Positions 35,610-44,321 of a DNA stretch of 44,321 nt are shown piece after piece. Numbering within the stretch: position 1 is the first letter of the stretch; each line of letters starts with the position of its first letter. The position numbers were made by a program, and so were the translations under genes. A model generated the notes under the pieces. It did no database searches and had not been told where the DNA came from. It saw only the letters and a program-made list of their open reading frames with translations. The DNA is from Bacillota bacterium (GTDB lineage Bacteria > Bacillota > Clostridia > Oscillospirales > Oscillospiraceae): positions 1 to 44,321 of the forward strand of contig JALFUQ010000077.1 of NCBI GenBank assembly GCA_022784505.1, read 5' to 3'.

Positions 35610-36662
35610 ATGAACGCAGAATTCTTTTCGGCAATCGAAGATCTTGAAAAAGAAAAGGGCATTCCCAGAGAATACATGTATGACAAGATAAAGCAGGCGA
35701 TGCTCGCAGCCTTCCGCCGTGATAATCCCGAGTGCGCCGACAATGTCGATATCCTGCTAGATGAGAGCAGAAAGCGCATTGAGATGTATGTCAACAAGGT
35801 CGCTGTCGAGCAGGTCGAGGACAAAGCTCTTGAGATCGACCTTGAGGCTGCAAAGAAGATAACTAAGAGAGCCAAGGTCGGCGATACCATCAAGGTCCCC
35901 GTCGAGACTAAGAAGTTCGGACGCATAGCCGCACAGGCTGCAAAGCAGGTCATCATTCAGGGCATCCGTGAGGCCGAACGCGGCATAATCTATGAGGAGT
36001 TCACCTCAAAAGAGCATGAGATCCTTACCGGCGTTGTCTCCCGTATCGAGCCGAGAACCGGCAGCGTGTCTATACGCATAAACTCCAACAGTGAGTTTAC
36101 CGAGGCGATGCTCGCTCCCAATGAGAGAATAAAGAGCGAGGTTCTCACCGAGGGTGACCGCATCAAGGTCTATGTCGTTGAGGTCAGAAATTCCACCAAG
36201 GGTCCCCAGGTGCTCATCAGCCGCACCCACCCGGGCCTTGTAAAGCGCCTGTTCGAGCTTGAAGTTCCCGAGATTTTTGACGGTACGGTTGAGATCAAGT
36301 CCATCGCCCGTGAGGCAGGCAGCCGCACCAAGATGGCAGTCCTGTCGAACGACCCCGATATCGATCCCATCGGCTCCTGCGTCGGCCCCAAGGGCGGCAG
36401 AGTTGCAAACATCGTCGACGAGCTCGGCGGCGAGAAGATTGATATCATAAAGTACAGCGACGTTCCCGAGGAATATATCGCAGCAGCGCTTGCACCCAGC
36501 GATGTAATAAGCGTCACCATGTTTGAAGACGGCAAGAGCTGCCGCGTCATCGTACCCGACAGTCAGCTGTCCCTTGCCATCGGTAAGGAGGGGCAGAATG
36601 CAAGACTTGCAGCTAGACTGACCGGCTTTAAGATCGATATCAAGCCCGAATCCGAGGCGTAA
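35610..36662 (+). CDS. nusA: Transcription termination/antitermination factor NusA
   Basis: S1/KH architecture; DPIGSCVGPKGGRVANIVDELGGEKIDII; AIGKEGQNARLAARLTGFKIDI. Confidence 0.97.
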   Translation: MNAEFFSAIEDLEKEKGIPREYMYDKIKQAMLAAFRRDNPECADNVDILLDESRKRIEMYVNKVAVEQVEDKALEIDLEAAKKITKRAKVGDTIKVPVETKKFGRIAAQAAKQVIIQGIREAERGIIYEEFTSKEHEILTGVVSRIEPRTGSVSIRINSNSEFTEAMLAPNERIKSEVLTEGDRIKVYVVEVRNSTKGPQVLISRTHPGLVKRLFELEVPEIFDGTVEIKSIAREAGSRTKMAVLSNDPDIDPIGSCVGPKGGRVANIVDELGGEKIDIIKYSDVPEEYIAAALAPSDVISVTMFEDGKSCRVIVPDSQLSLAIGKEGQNARLAARLTGFKIDIKPESEA

Positions 36663-36685
36663 TTTTTAAGAAAGGCGGCAGCAGG

Positions 36686-36952
36686 ATGCAAAAAAAAATA
36701 CCGATGCGGCAGTGTCTTGGCTGTCGCGAAATGAAGCCGAAGCGTGAGCTTATTCGTGCGGTGAAGTCTCCCGAGGGGGTAATCAGCCTTGACTTTAAAG
36801 GCAAAGCGGCAGGAAGAGGGGCATATATTTGCCCGAGTGCCGACTGCCTGAAGAAAGCAATTAAGGGTAAAGCGCTTGAAAAGGCGTTTTCCTCGCAGAT
36901 ACCGCCCGAGGTGTATGAAGAGCTTGAACGGCAGATGGAGGCGGTAAAGTGA
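36686..36952 (+). CDS. rnpM: YlxR/RnpM family protein
   Basis: MRQCLGCREMKPKRELIRAV; GRGAYICPSADCLKKA. Confidence 0.93.
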   Translation: MQKKIPMRQCLGCREMKPKRELIRAVKSPEGVISLDFKGKAAGRGAYICPSADCLKKAIKGKALEKAFSSQIPPEVYEELERQMEAVK

Positions 36953-37380
36953 AGGAAAAAGCACTTAATCTGCTCGGCCTTATGCGAAAGGCCAATGCTG
37001 CTCAGATAGGCGAAACGGACACGGGAGCTGCTGCCCGAGCGCAGACGGCAAAGCTCGTGGTTTTGGCAAGCGATGCGTCGCGCAATGCGCAGAGCCGGGC
37101 AAAGGGCTTTGTGTACGGGCGGGATCTCCCGCTTATAACGCTTCCGTTTACAAAGCAGGAGATATCGGAGCATGTCGGCAAAAGCGGCTGCTCGATGGCG
37201 GCAATATGCGATCTTGGCTTCGCCGATGCATTTTTAAAGCTTTTATGTGAGCTGGATGACGGCTATGCCGACGCGGCAAAGATCGTATCCGAAAAGCTCG
37301 AGAGCCAAAAGCAGCGCAAGCGCGAGACCAGGGCGCATGAGAAAAACAAGAGGACAGGCAAGAGGAGGACTAATGCATGA
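36949..37380 (+). CDS. L7Ae-family ribosomal-like protein (YlxQ)
   Basis: [14 protein letters not shown]...[12 protein letters not shown]; position between rnpM and infB. Confidence 0.85.
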   Translation: MKEKALNLLGLMRKANAAQIGETDTGAAARAQTAKLVVLASDASRNAQSRAKGFVYGRDLPLITLPFTKQEISEHVGKSGCSMAAICDLGFADAFLKLLCELDDGYADAAKIVSEKLESQKQRKRETRAHEKNKRTGKRRTNA

Positions 37381-39707
37381 GCATGATGAAATACAGAGTA
37401 CACGAGGTAGCAAAAGACTTTAATTCAACATCCAAGGTGATAAGCCAGATATTGACCGATTATGCGACCACGCCCAAGAACCATATGCAGGTTCTTGAAA
37501 ATGATGAGCTCGATCTCATATTCGAGTACCTCACCCAGCATAATCAGGTGGGCAGCATCGCTGAGATATTCAATACTCCGGCTCAGGCAGAGCCCAAGCC
37601 TTCCGAGAAAAAGCCTGCAAAGGACGAGAAAGCCGCAAAGCCCACTATGCCGCCTGCACAGTCTGCCGCTTCCGCTCCTGTTAAGAAGGAGAAGGAGAAT
37701 AAGCCCCATGTCCCCAGACAGGTGGCTGAGAAGCGTGTTATCGATACCCGTGGCAGCGCAGCGGTCAATATGACCAAATACGACGAAAAGTTTGACAAAA
37801 TGGCAGGTGAGCGTGGCCGCGACCGCGACCGCAAGGGCGGCAAGGAGAAGATTGTCAACAAGTCCAAGCAGCGTCAGCAGCAGGCTGCAAGCGCAAAGCG
37901 CCGTCAGGAAGAGCGCGACAAGATGCAGAAGCTTCAGCTTGAGATAGCCAAGAAGCAGCAGCTTAAGGTCTCCATTCCCGATGAGATCAATGTCGGCGAG
38001 CTTGCCTCCAGAATGAAAAAGACCGCAGGCGAGGTCATCAAGCAGCTTATAAAGCTTGGCGTTTTCGCCTCTGTTTCCGATGTTATCGATTACGACACCG
38101 CAGCGCTCGTCGCAATGGAGCTCGGCTGCAAGGTCGAAAAGGAGGTTGTCGTCACCGTCGAGGAGCGCCTTATCGATGACCACGAGGATACCGAGGACGA
38201 ACTCGTCTCCCGCGCACCCGTTGTTGTTGTCATGGGTCACGTCGACCACGGCAAGACCTCTCTGCTCGACTATATCCGCCATGCAAATGTCGCTTCCGGC
38301 GAGGCTGGCGGCATCACTCAGCATATCGGTGCATATACCGTTGAGATAAACGGCAGCCCTATTACCTTTCTCGACACCCCGGGTCATGAGGCGTTTACCT
38401 CCATGCGCGCAAGAGGTGCGATGGTCACCGATATTGCCATCCTTGTTGTCGCAGCGGACGACGGCATCATGCCGCAGACCATTGAGAGCATTAACCACGC
38501 AAAGGCAGCGGGCATCCCGCTTGTCGTTGCCATAAATAAGATGGACACCGTCGGCGCTAACCCCGAGCGTATCAAGCAGCAGCTAACCGAGTACGATATC
38601 GTGCCCGAGGAGTGGGGCGGCGAGACCATCGTTTGCCCCATTTCCGCAAAGACCGGCATGGGCATCGACAATCTGCTTGAAAACCTCGTCATTCTCGCCG
38701 AGGTTCAGGAGCTCAAGGCGAATCCGAACCGCGCTGCAAGGGGCGCTGTCATTGAGGCTCGCCTTGACAAAGGGCGCGGCCCCATTATGACCGTTCTCGT
38801 CCAAAACGGCACGCTCAAGCTCGGCGATATCATCATTGCCGGCACTGCTGTTGGCCGTGTCCGAACGATGATAAATGACAAGGGCATGCGCATCACCGAG
38901 GCAGGCCCGTCCGTGCCTGTTGAGATCTCCGGCATGTCCGAAGTCCCCAGCGCCGGCGACACCTTTAACGCCGTTGCCGATGAGCGCATGGCTCGTGAGC
39001 TCGTTGAGGAACGCAAGATCCAGCAGAAGAACGCAGCCTTCGGCACAAACAAGAAGGTCAGCCTTGAGGATCTGTTCAGCCAGATCCAGGCGGGCGAGAT
39101 GAAGACTCTCAACATCATCGTCAAGGCCGACGTTCAGGGCTCTGCCGAGGCCGTCAAGGCATCTCTTGAGAAGATAACCAACGAGGAAGTGCGCGTAAAG
39201 GTCATCCACAGCGGCGTCGGCGCAATAAACGAGTCAGATGTCATGCTCGCTGCGACCTCCGGTGCTATCATTGTCGGCTTTAATGTCAGACCCGACAATG
39301 CCGCCCGCGACAATGCCGCCCGCTCGAATGTCGATATGCGCATGTACCGCGTCATTTACGACTGCATCAATGAGATAGAAGCCGCCATGAAGGGCATGCT
39401 CGCACCCAAGTTCAAGGAAGTCGTCATCGGTCATGCCGAGGTTCGCGAGACCTACAAGGTCTCCAAGGTCGGCACCGTCACCGGCTGCTATGTCACCGAC
39501 GGCAAGATCCAGCGTGGCTGCTCGGTGCGTGTCCTGCGTGACAATGTCGTCGTCCACGAGGGCGAGCTTGCGTCGCTGCGCCGCTTCAAGGACGACGTTA
39601 AGGAAGTCGCAAGCGGCTATGAGTGCGGTATGCAGGTCGATAAATTCAACGACATCAAGGTCGGAGATGTGATCGAGTGCTTCGTAATGGAGCAGGTGAA
39701 TCCGTAA
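37377..39707 (+). CDS. infB: Translation initiation factor IF-2
   Basis: [39 protein letters not shown]. Confidence 0.98.
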   Translation: MSMMKYRVHEVAKDFNSTSKVISQILTDYATTPKNHMQVLENDELDLIFEYLTQHNQVGSIAEIFNTPAQAEPKPSEKKPAKDEKAAKPTMPPAQSAASAPVKKEKENKPHVPRQVAEKRVIDTRGSAAVNMTKYDEKFDKMAGERGRDRDRKGGKEKIVNKSKQRQQQAASAKRRQEERDKMQKLQLEIAKKQQLKVSIPDEINVGELASRMKKTAGEVIKQLIKLGVFASVSDVIDYDTAALVAMELGCKVEKEVVVTVEERLIDDHEDTEDELVSRAPVVVVMGHVDHGKTSLLDYIRHANVASGEAGGITQHIGAYTVEINGSPITFLDTPGHEAFTSMRARGAMVTDIAILVVAADDGIMPQTIESINHAKAAGIPLVVAINKMDTVGANPERIKQQLTEYDIVPEEWGGETIVCPISAKTGMGIDNLLENLVILAEVQELKANPNRAARGAVIEARLDKGRGPIMTVLVQNGTLKLGDIIIAGTAVGRVRTMINDKGMRITEAGPSVPVEISGMSEVPSAGDTFNAVADERMARELVEERKIQQKNAAFGTNKKVSLEDLFSQIQAGEMKTLNIIVKADVQGSAEAVKASLEKITNEEVRVKVIHSGVGAINESDVMLAATSGAIIVGFNVRPDNAARDNAARSNVDMRMYRVIYDCINEIEAAMKGMLAPKFKEVVIGHAEVRETYKVSKVGTVTGCYVTDGKIQRGCSVRVLRDNVVVHEGELASLRRFKDDVKEVASGYECGMQVDKFNDIKVGDVIECFVMEQVNP

Positions 39708-39717
39708 TAAAACAAGC

Positions 39718-39743
39718 ATGGGCGGTCATAACAGACCGCCCAT
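39718..39743 (+). other. Intercistronic hairpin between infB and rbfA
   Basis: Perfect 10-bp stem ATGGGCGGTC/GACCGCCCAT, 6-nt loop, no U-tract. Confidence 0.7.
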
Positions 39744-39764
39744 TCGACGATAGGAGGAAACGAT

Positions 39765-40127
39765 ATGCCTTCAAATAAATTAGCAAGAACAAACGACGAT
39801 ATCCAGCTTGTCATGAGCAAACTGCTTCGTGAGATAAAGGATCCACGCGTCAATCAGGGTATGATAAGCGTGACGAGGGTCGAGACCACCGGCGACCTGC
39901 GCTACTCGAAGATCTGGCTGTCGGTCATGGGACTTCAGAACGAAAAGGAATTTAAAAAAGGTCTCAAATCCGCTGCCGGCTGGCTGCGCCGTGAGCTTGG
40001 CAGCAGCCTAAAGCTCAGAAACATACCCGAGCTCACCTTTGAGCTTGACCACAGCATCGAGTACGGTGCGCACATAAACGAGCTTATCAGCAATCTTGAT
40101 ATCAAGCACGATGAGGACGAGCAATGA
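39765..40127 (+). CDS. rbfA: Ribosome-binding factor A
   Basis: SKLLREIKDPRV...LRNIPELTFELDHSIEYG. Confidence 0.95.
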   Translation: MPSNKLARTNDDIQLVMSKLLREIKDPRVNQGMISVTRVETTGDLRYSKIWLSVMGLQNEKEFKKGLKSAAGWLRRELGSSLKLRNIPELTFELDHSIEYGAHINELISNLDIKHDEDEQ

Positions 40128-41056
40128 ACTACCGTGAGTGTGCCGAATGGCTTAGTAACCATGATAATATACTGCTGCTGACCCATATCCGCCCCGACGG
40201 CGATACCCTTGGCAGCGCATCTGCGCTGTGCTCGGCTCTGCGCAGATGCGGCAAAAAGGCGGCGCTTTATAAAAATCCCGACATCACGCCCAAGTACATG
40301 AAGTACATTGAGCAGTATGTTGATGCCAATTTTGCATATGACTGCGTTGTCGCCGTTGATGTCGCCGAAAAGCACATGTTCCCCATGGGCTTCACCGGCG
40401 AGGCCGATGCCTGCATCGACCATCACCCGACAAATTCGCATTACGCCACCGAGCTTTTGCTGCACCCGGAAAAAGCATCCTGCGGCGAGGCGGTGCTTGA
40501 GGTCATAAAAGAGCTCTGCGGCAATGTTACGCCCGAGGAGGCAAGCCTTTTGTATATGGCTGTATCCACCGACTGCGGTTGCTTCCGCTACGCTAACGTC
40601 ACGGCGGAGACCTTTGCCGCGGCAAGCGAGCTTGCGTCATACGGAGCTTCGGTGCAGGCACTCAACTTTGACCTGTTCCGTCAGGTGTCGAGGGCCAGGA
40701 TCGTCCTCGAGGGAGAGATATGCTCGGGACTTAAGTTCTACAAGAACGATGCTGTCGTTATAGCGACCGTAACGATGGATATGATGAAAAATGCCGGAGC
40801 GACCGATGACGACTGCGACGACATTGCAGGCATACCCGGCAGGGTAGCGGGCTGCGTCGTAAGCATGGTCATTCGTGAACTCCGTGAGGGTAAATGCAAG
40901 GTCTCGGTCAGATCGCAGCCGAGCTTTGACAGTGCTGCCCTGTGTGCCGTGTTCGGCGGCGGCGGACACAAAATGGCCTCCGGCTGCACGATAAACGCAG
41001 ACCCCGACACCGTGCGCCAGATGATGATCGACGCTCTGGATAAGCTATGGGATTAA
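40124..41056 (+). CDS. DHH-family phosphoesterase (NrnA-like)
   Basis: RPDGDTLGSASAL, DHHPTN, GGGHKMASGCTI. Confidence 0.92.
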   Translation: MNYRECAEWLSNHDNILLLTHIRPDGDTLGSASALCSALRRCGKKAALYKNPDITPKYMKYIEQYVDANFAYDCVVAVDVAEKHMFPMGFTGEADACIDHHPTNSHYATELLLHPEKASCGEAVLEVIKELCGNVTPEEASLLYMAVSTDCGCFRYANVTAETFAAASELASYGASVQALNFDLFRQVSRARIVLEGEICSGLKFYKNDAVVIATVTMDMMKNAGATDDDCDDIAGIPGRVAGCVVSMVIRELREGKCKVSVRSQPSFDSAALCAVFGGGGHKMASGCTINADPDTVRQMMIDALDKLWD

Positions 41057-41922
41057 ACGGAATAATACTTGTAGACAAGCCTTGCGGCTGGACGAGCCAT
41101 GATGTTATCGGCAAGCTGCGCGGCATCCTGCATGAACGCAGAATCGGACACTCAGGCACGCTCGACCCGATGGCAACGGGCCTTTTAGTCGTATTCGTCG
41201 GCAGAGCAACGAGAGCGGTTGAATTTGCCGAAGCCGATAGCAAGGAGTACATTGCCGGACTGCGCCTTGGCATCTCGACTGATACGCAGGATATAACCGG
41301 CAGCACCTTAAAAATAAGCAATACCGTCCCGCCAAGGACTGAGCTTGAGCAAGCGCTCGGTGCTTTCAAAGGCGAGATAAGCCAGATACCGCCAATGTAT
41401 TCTGCGATAAAGGTTGGCGGGAAAAAGCTGTATGAGCTTGCAAGGCGGGGCGAAAGCGTTGATCGTAAGCCGCGTAGGGTAACGATAGATAAGCTTGAGG
41501 TAGTCGACGAAAATGACGGCGATTATATTTTCGATGTCGTGTGCTCCAAGGGCACCTATATAAGAACGCTGTGCAATGATATCGGCGATGCCCTCGGCTG
41601 CGGTGGCTGCATGAGCTCGCTGCGCCGTGTCAAAGCCGGTGTATTTTCCATCGAGCAGGCTCACACGATAGATGAAGTTCAGGCTGCCGCCGATAACGGC
41701 AAGCTTGACGAAGTTTTAATTCCCGTTGAAAAACTGTTTACAGCTTTCCCCACGCTCACTGTGAGCGACGCTGCGGACAAAAAGCTGCGCAACGGCAATA
41801 TCATAAAGCTTGACGCCCCGAATGGCATGTACAGTGTCTACTCCGAGACCGGCGGTTTTCTGCTGCTCGGCGAGGTTGCGGATAATAAACTCAAAACAAT
41901 AAAAAGCTTCTTTGAGGTTTGA
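41047..41922 (+). CDS. truB: tRNA pseudouridine-55 synthase
   Basis: GIILVDKPCGWTSHDV; GHSGTLDPMATGLLVV; SKGTYIRTLCNDIG. Confidence 0.96.
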   Translation: MGLNGIILVDKPCGWTSHDVIGKLRGILHERRIGHSGTLDPMATGLLVVFVGRATRAVEFAEADSKEYIAGLRLGISTDTQDITGSTLKISNTVPPRTELEQALGAFKGEISQIPPMYSAIKVGGKKLYELARRGESVDRKPRRVTIDKLEVVDENDGDYIFDVVCSKGTYIRTLCNDIGDALGCGGCMSSLRRVKAGVFSIEQAHTIDEVQAAADNGKLDEVLIPVEKLFTAFPTLTVSDAADKKLRNGNIIKLDAPNGMYSVYSETGGFLLLGEVADNKLKTIKSFFEV

Positions 41923-41923
41923 T

Positions 41924-42832
41924 ATGGCAGATAAAAAAAGAGCCATGGCGCTCGGTTTTTTCGACGGTGTGCATATAGGTCACGCCGCACTTCTTAACAA
42001 GACAAAGCAGCGAGCCGACCAGATAGGGGCAATGCCCTCCGTTTTGACCTTTGATGTCCACCCTGATACGCTCGTTTTCGGCGCTGATGTGCCGCTTATC
42101 AATAGCGCCATCGGCAGAAAGGACATTATAAACCGCTGCTTCGGTATCAATAATGTCGTGTTCATTCACTTTAATCAAAAGGTCATGCACATGGACTGGC
42201 ACGAGTTTATCGACGAGCTGATCGAGGAGCTCGGTATAGCATGGCTCGTCGTCGGACATGATTTCTGCTTTGGCTACAAGGGCTTGGGCACAGCGCCCAG
42301 ACTCAAGGAATACTGCGCCGAAAAGGGTATAGGCTGCGATATCATCGAGCCCGTGTGCCGTGACGGTGTTGTCGTAAGCTCGACCGAGATACGAAAGCTC
42401 ATCCAAAACGGGCAGATCGAAAAAGCTAATGAGCTTTTAGGCCACCCGCACATGCTGTCGGACACCGTGCGTTCAGGCTATCATCTCGGCACGAAAATGG
42501 GCACCCCGACCATCAATATGAAGATACCCGAGGGCGTTGTCATACCCCGCCACGGTGTGTATGCCGCCAAGGTCATCCTTGACGACGGCTCTGAGCATAT
42601 ATCTGTCACCAATGTCGGTGTGCGTCCCACGGTCAGCAACAGCGGCACTGTGAGCGTCGAGAGCTTTATTCTCGATTTCAAAGGAAACCTGTATGACCGG
42701 CAGGCGAGAGTTGAGTTTTACGGCTTTTTGCGTGACGAGCAGAAGTTTGACGACGTTGCCCGCCTCGGCCAACAGATAAAGATTGATGCCCAGCGTACAA
42801 GGGATTTTTTCGCCAAAAACAGCAGGCCTTGA
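41924..42832 (+). CDS. ribF: Bifunctional riboflavin kinase/FAD synthetase
   Basis: ALGFFDGVHIGHAALL; GTPTINMKIPEGVVIPRHGVYAAKV. Confidence 0.95.
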   Translation: MADKKRAMALGFFDGVHIGHAALLNKTKQRADQIGAMPSVLTFDVHPDTLVFGADVPLINSAIGRKDIINRCFGINNVVFIHFNQKVMHMDWHEFIDELIEELGIAWLVVGHDFCFGYKGLGTAPRLKEYCAEKGIGCDIIEPVCRDGVVVSSTEIRKLIQNGQIEKANELLGHPHMLSDTVRSGYHLGTKMGTPTINMKIPEGVVIPRHGVYAAKVILDDGSEHISVTNVGVRPTVSNSGTVSVESFILDFKGNLYDRQARVEFYGFLRDEQKFDDVARLGQQIKIDAQRTRDFFAKNSRP

Positions 42833-42910
42833 GGAAATTACAGTTGCTCATTACAAGCAGCGTATGTTAATATACTATACAGATGATATAGAAAAGCAGG
42901 TGAGTGAACG

Positions 42911-44321
42911 ATGAATGAGCTGAAAACAAAGTTTTCACACAAGCTTCAGCGGCTTTGGGATACGCTGCTGTACATATTCGGACCTAAAAAAGTTGCGGTG
43001 CTCTGTGTTGTTACGATGACCGTGATGATGCTTGCGCTGACCATCAGCGTTCGCTCATGCAGCGGCACTGGCGACAGTGATCAGAATGCTGATCCTGTGA
43101 TAACCGAACGCAATACTGTGACCTCCAAGGTCACCGGCAAGCAGCTGCCCAAGACCGCGTCTGCGCTTAAAAAGGAGGCTGACAGGATCGCTGCGTCATA
43201 TGATTATGACAAGGCGCTTGCACTTGTCGCCGAGTATGAAAGTGCGTATGAAAATGCCGAGGACTGCTCGGCGTATAAGCAGGAGCTTCAGACGCAGAAG
43301 GCCCAGTGCACCCGCTGGGAGGATACGACGCATATCCCGCATATATTCTTCCACAGCCTTATCGCCGATACAGACAGAGCCTTTGACGGCGACGAGGATG
43401 AGGATGGCTACAACCTGTATATGACAACCATCAGCGAGTTTAACGCCATCATGGAGCAGATGTACGCAAGAGGCTACGTCCTTGTGGATATCCATGACAT
43501 GATAAAGCAGGTCAAGACTGACGACGGCAGCACCGTTTACCGCCAGGGCGACATTTACCTGCCTGCAGGCAAAAAGCCTTTCGTTCTCTCCGTTGACGAC
43601 GTGAACTATTATAAGTACATGACAGACGGCAACGGTGACGGCTATGCTGATGCAAAGGGCGACGGCTTTGCACATAAGCTTGTCATCGGCAAGGACGGCA
43701 AGGTCACGAACGAGTATTACGAAAAAGACGGCACCCTGGTCACCGGCAGCTACGATGTCATGCCGCTGCTTGAGGACTTTATCGAAAAGCACCCTGATTT
43801 CTCCTACCGTGGTGCAAAAGGTATACTTGCAGTAACCGGATATGAGGGCGTTTTCGGCTACCATACCCATCCCGACTGGAAGAAAAAGCTGACCGCAGAT
43901 GAGTATAACAAAGAAGTCGAACAGGCCAAGGCTGTTTCCGAGGCGATCAAAAAGCAGGGCTGGACTATAGCGTCGCACAGCTATGCGCACTTCGGTTACG
44001 GCAGCTGCGACACATATGAACATGCGCTGGATGTCCAGAAATGGGCCGATCAGGTGAAGCCCATAGTAGGAGAGACCGATGTTCTCATTTACCCCTTCGG
44101 CGAGGATATTGCAGGAGCCGAGGAGTACACGGGCGTAAAGTTCAAGACTATGTATGACGAGGGCTTCCGTATATTCTGTAATGTTGATGCCTCGCAGGAC
44201 TATTGGGTGCAGATCCACGACAGCTATATGCGTCAGGGCAGAATAAACCTTGACGGCTACAGGCTGTATCATTCACCGAACCTCATTAAGAGCCTCATCG
44301 ACGCTAATACTGTTATCGACA
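42911..44321 (+). CDS. Membrane-anchored polysaccharide deacetylase-like protein (truncated by window end)
   Basis: MNELKTKFSHKLQRL..., TM VAVLCVVTMTVMMLALTISV, LSVDDVNYYKY (NodB motif 1-like), ASHSYAHFGY (HSxxH motif 2); open to window end so absent from ORF track. Confidence 0.8.
   Translation, partial: MNELKTKFSHKLQRLWDTLLYIFGPKKVAVLCVVTMTVMMLALTISVRSCSGTGDSDQNADPVITERNTVTSKVTGKQLPKTASALKKEADRIAASYDYDKALALVAEYESAYENAEDCSAYKQELQTQKAQCTRWEDTTHIPHIFFHSLIADTDRAFDGDEDEDGYNLYMTTISEFNAIMEQMYARGYVLVDIHDMIKQVKTDDGSTVYRQGDIYLPAGKKPFVLSVDDVNYYKYMTDGNGDGYADAKGDGFAHKLVIGKDGKVTNEYYEKDGTLVTGSYDVMPLLEDFIEKHPDFSYRGAKGILAVTGYEGVFGYHTHPDWKKKLTADEYNKEVEQAKAVSEAIKKQGWTIASHSYAHFGYGSCDTYEHALDVQKWADQVKPIVGETDVLIYPFGEDIAGAEEYTGVKFKTMYDEGFRIFCNVDASQDYWVQIHDSYMRQGRINLDGYRLYHSPNLIKSLIDANTVID

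Noticed and set aside
37425-38498. 357-aa minus-strand ORF antisense to infB
   Set aside because: Repetitive Leu/Cys/Gly/Asp composition typical of a shadow ORF; infB on the + strand is unambiguous.
42840-42900. Possible promoter (TTGCTC...TAATAT) and weak hairpin before the deacetylase gene
   Set aside because: Several overlapping AT-rich hexamers fit equally badly; the stem has only 6 bp with a wobble and no U-tract.
43196-44272. 358-aa minus-strand ORF at the window end
   Set aside because: Antisense to the polysaccharide deacetylase, whose motifs and TM segment are convincing on the + strand.
1-44321. CRISPR arrays, tRNA/rRNA genes, prophage modules or secretion/BGC clusters
   Set aside because: Looked for regularly spaced repeats, TpsiC-like motifs and structural or biosynthetic gene sets; nothing convincing seen by eye (no tRNAscan, CRISPR or HMM tools available).

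Overview
This 44.3 kb window looks like a chromosomal housekeeping region from an endospore-forming member of the Clostridia, probably Oscillospirales/Ruminococcaceae-like (taxonomy is inferred from gene content and order). Almost everything is on the + strand and tightly packed. In order: the right end of an IS3-family element (1-94); NUDIX-murA-walJ/yycJ-like-rlmH-pgm; a pair of half-size ChrA chromate transporters; a divergent ylbJ / yqfC-yqfD-phoH-ybeY-era-yqzL-recO-mutS2 block; HPr; an EamA transporter; uvrC-rsmD-coaD; a dcw division/cell-wall cluster lacking murF, murD, murC, murB and ftsA but carrying a second murA (mraZ-rsmH-ftsL-PBP-murE-mraY-ftsW-murG-murA-ftsQ-ftsZ); an AT-rich HNH-like orphan gene and a His-rich CsoR-family regulator on the minus strand; an uninterrupted sigK; vanY; the rimP-nusA-rnpM-L7Ae-infB-rbfA-nrnA-truB-ribF operon; and a truncated polysaccharide deacetylase. 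I found no convincing novel multi-gene system, CRISPR array, prophage or tRNA/rRNA. The most interesting signals are regulatory: interleaved, rotationally symmetric SigE-like divergent promoters between ylbJ and yqfC; three 10-bp-phased MraZ-like boxes at the mraZ start site; a hairpin sequestering the SD of the second murA just after the murG stop; a promoter-terminator leader before rimP-nusA; and a promoter whose -10 box contains the NUDIX stop codon. I also recovered a 42-aa YqzL-like gene missing from the ORF track. No searches or folding were run. All family calls come from reading motifs.
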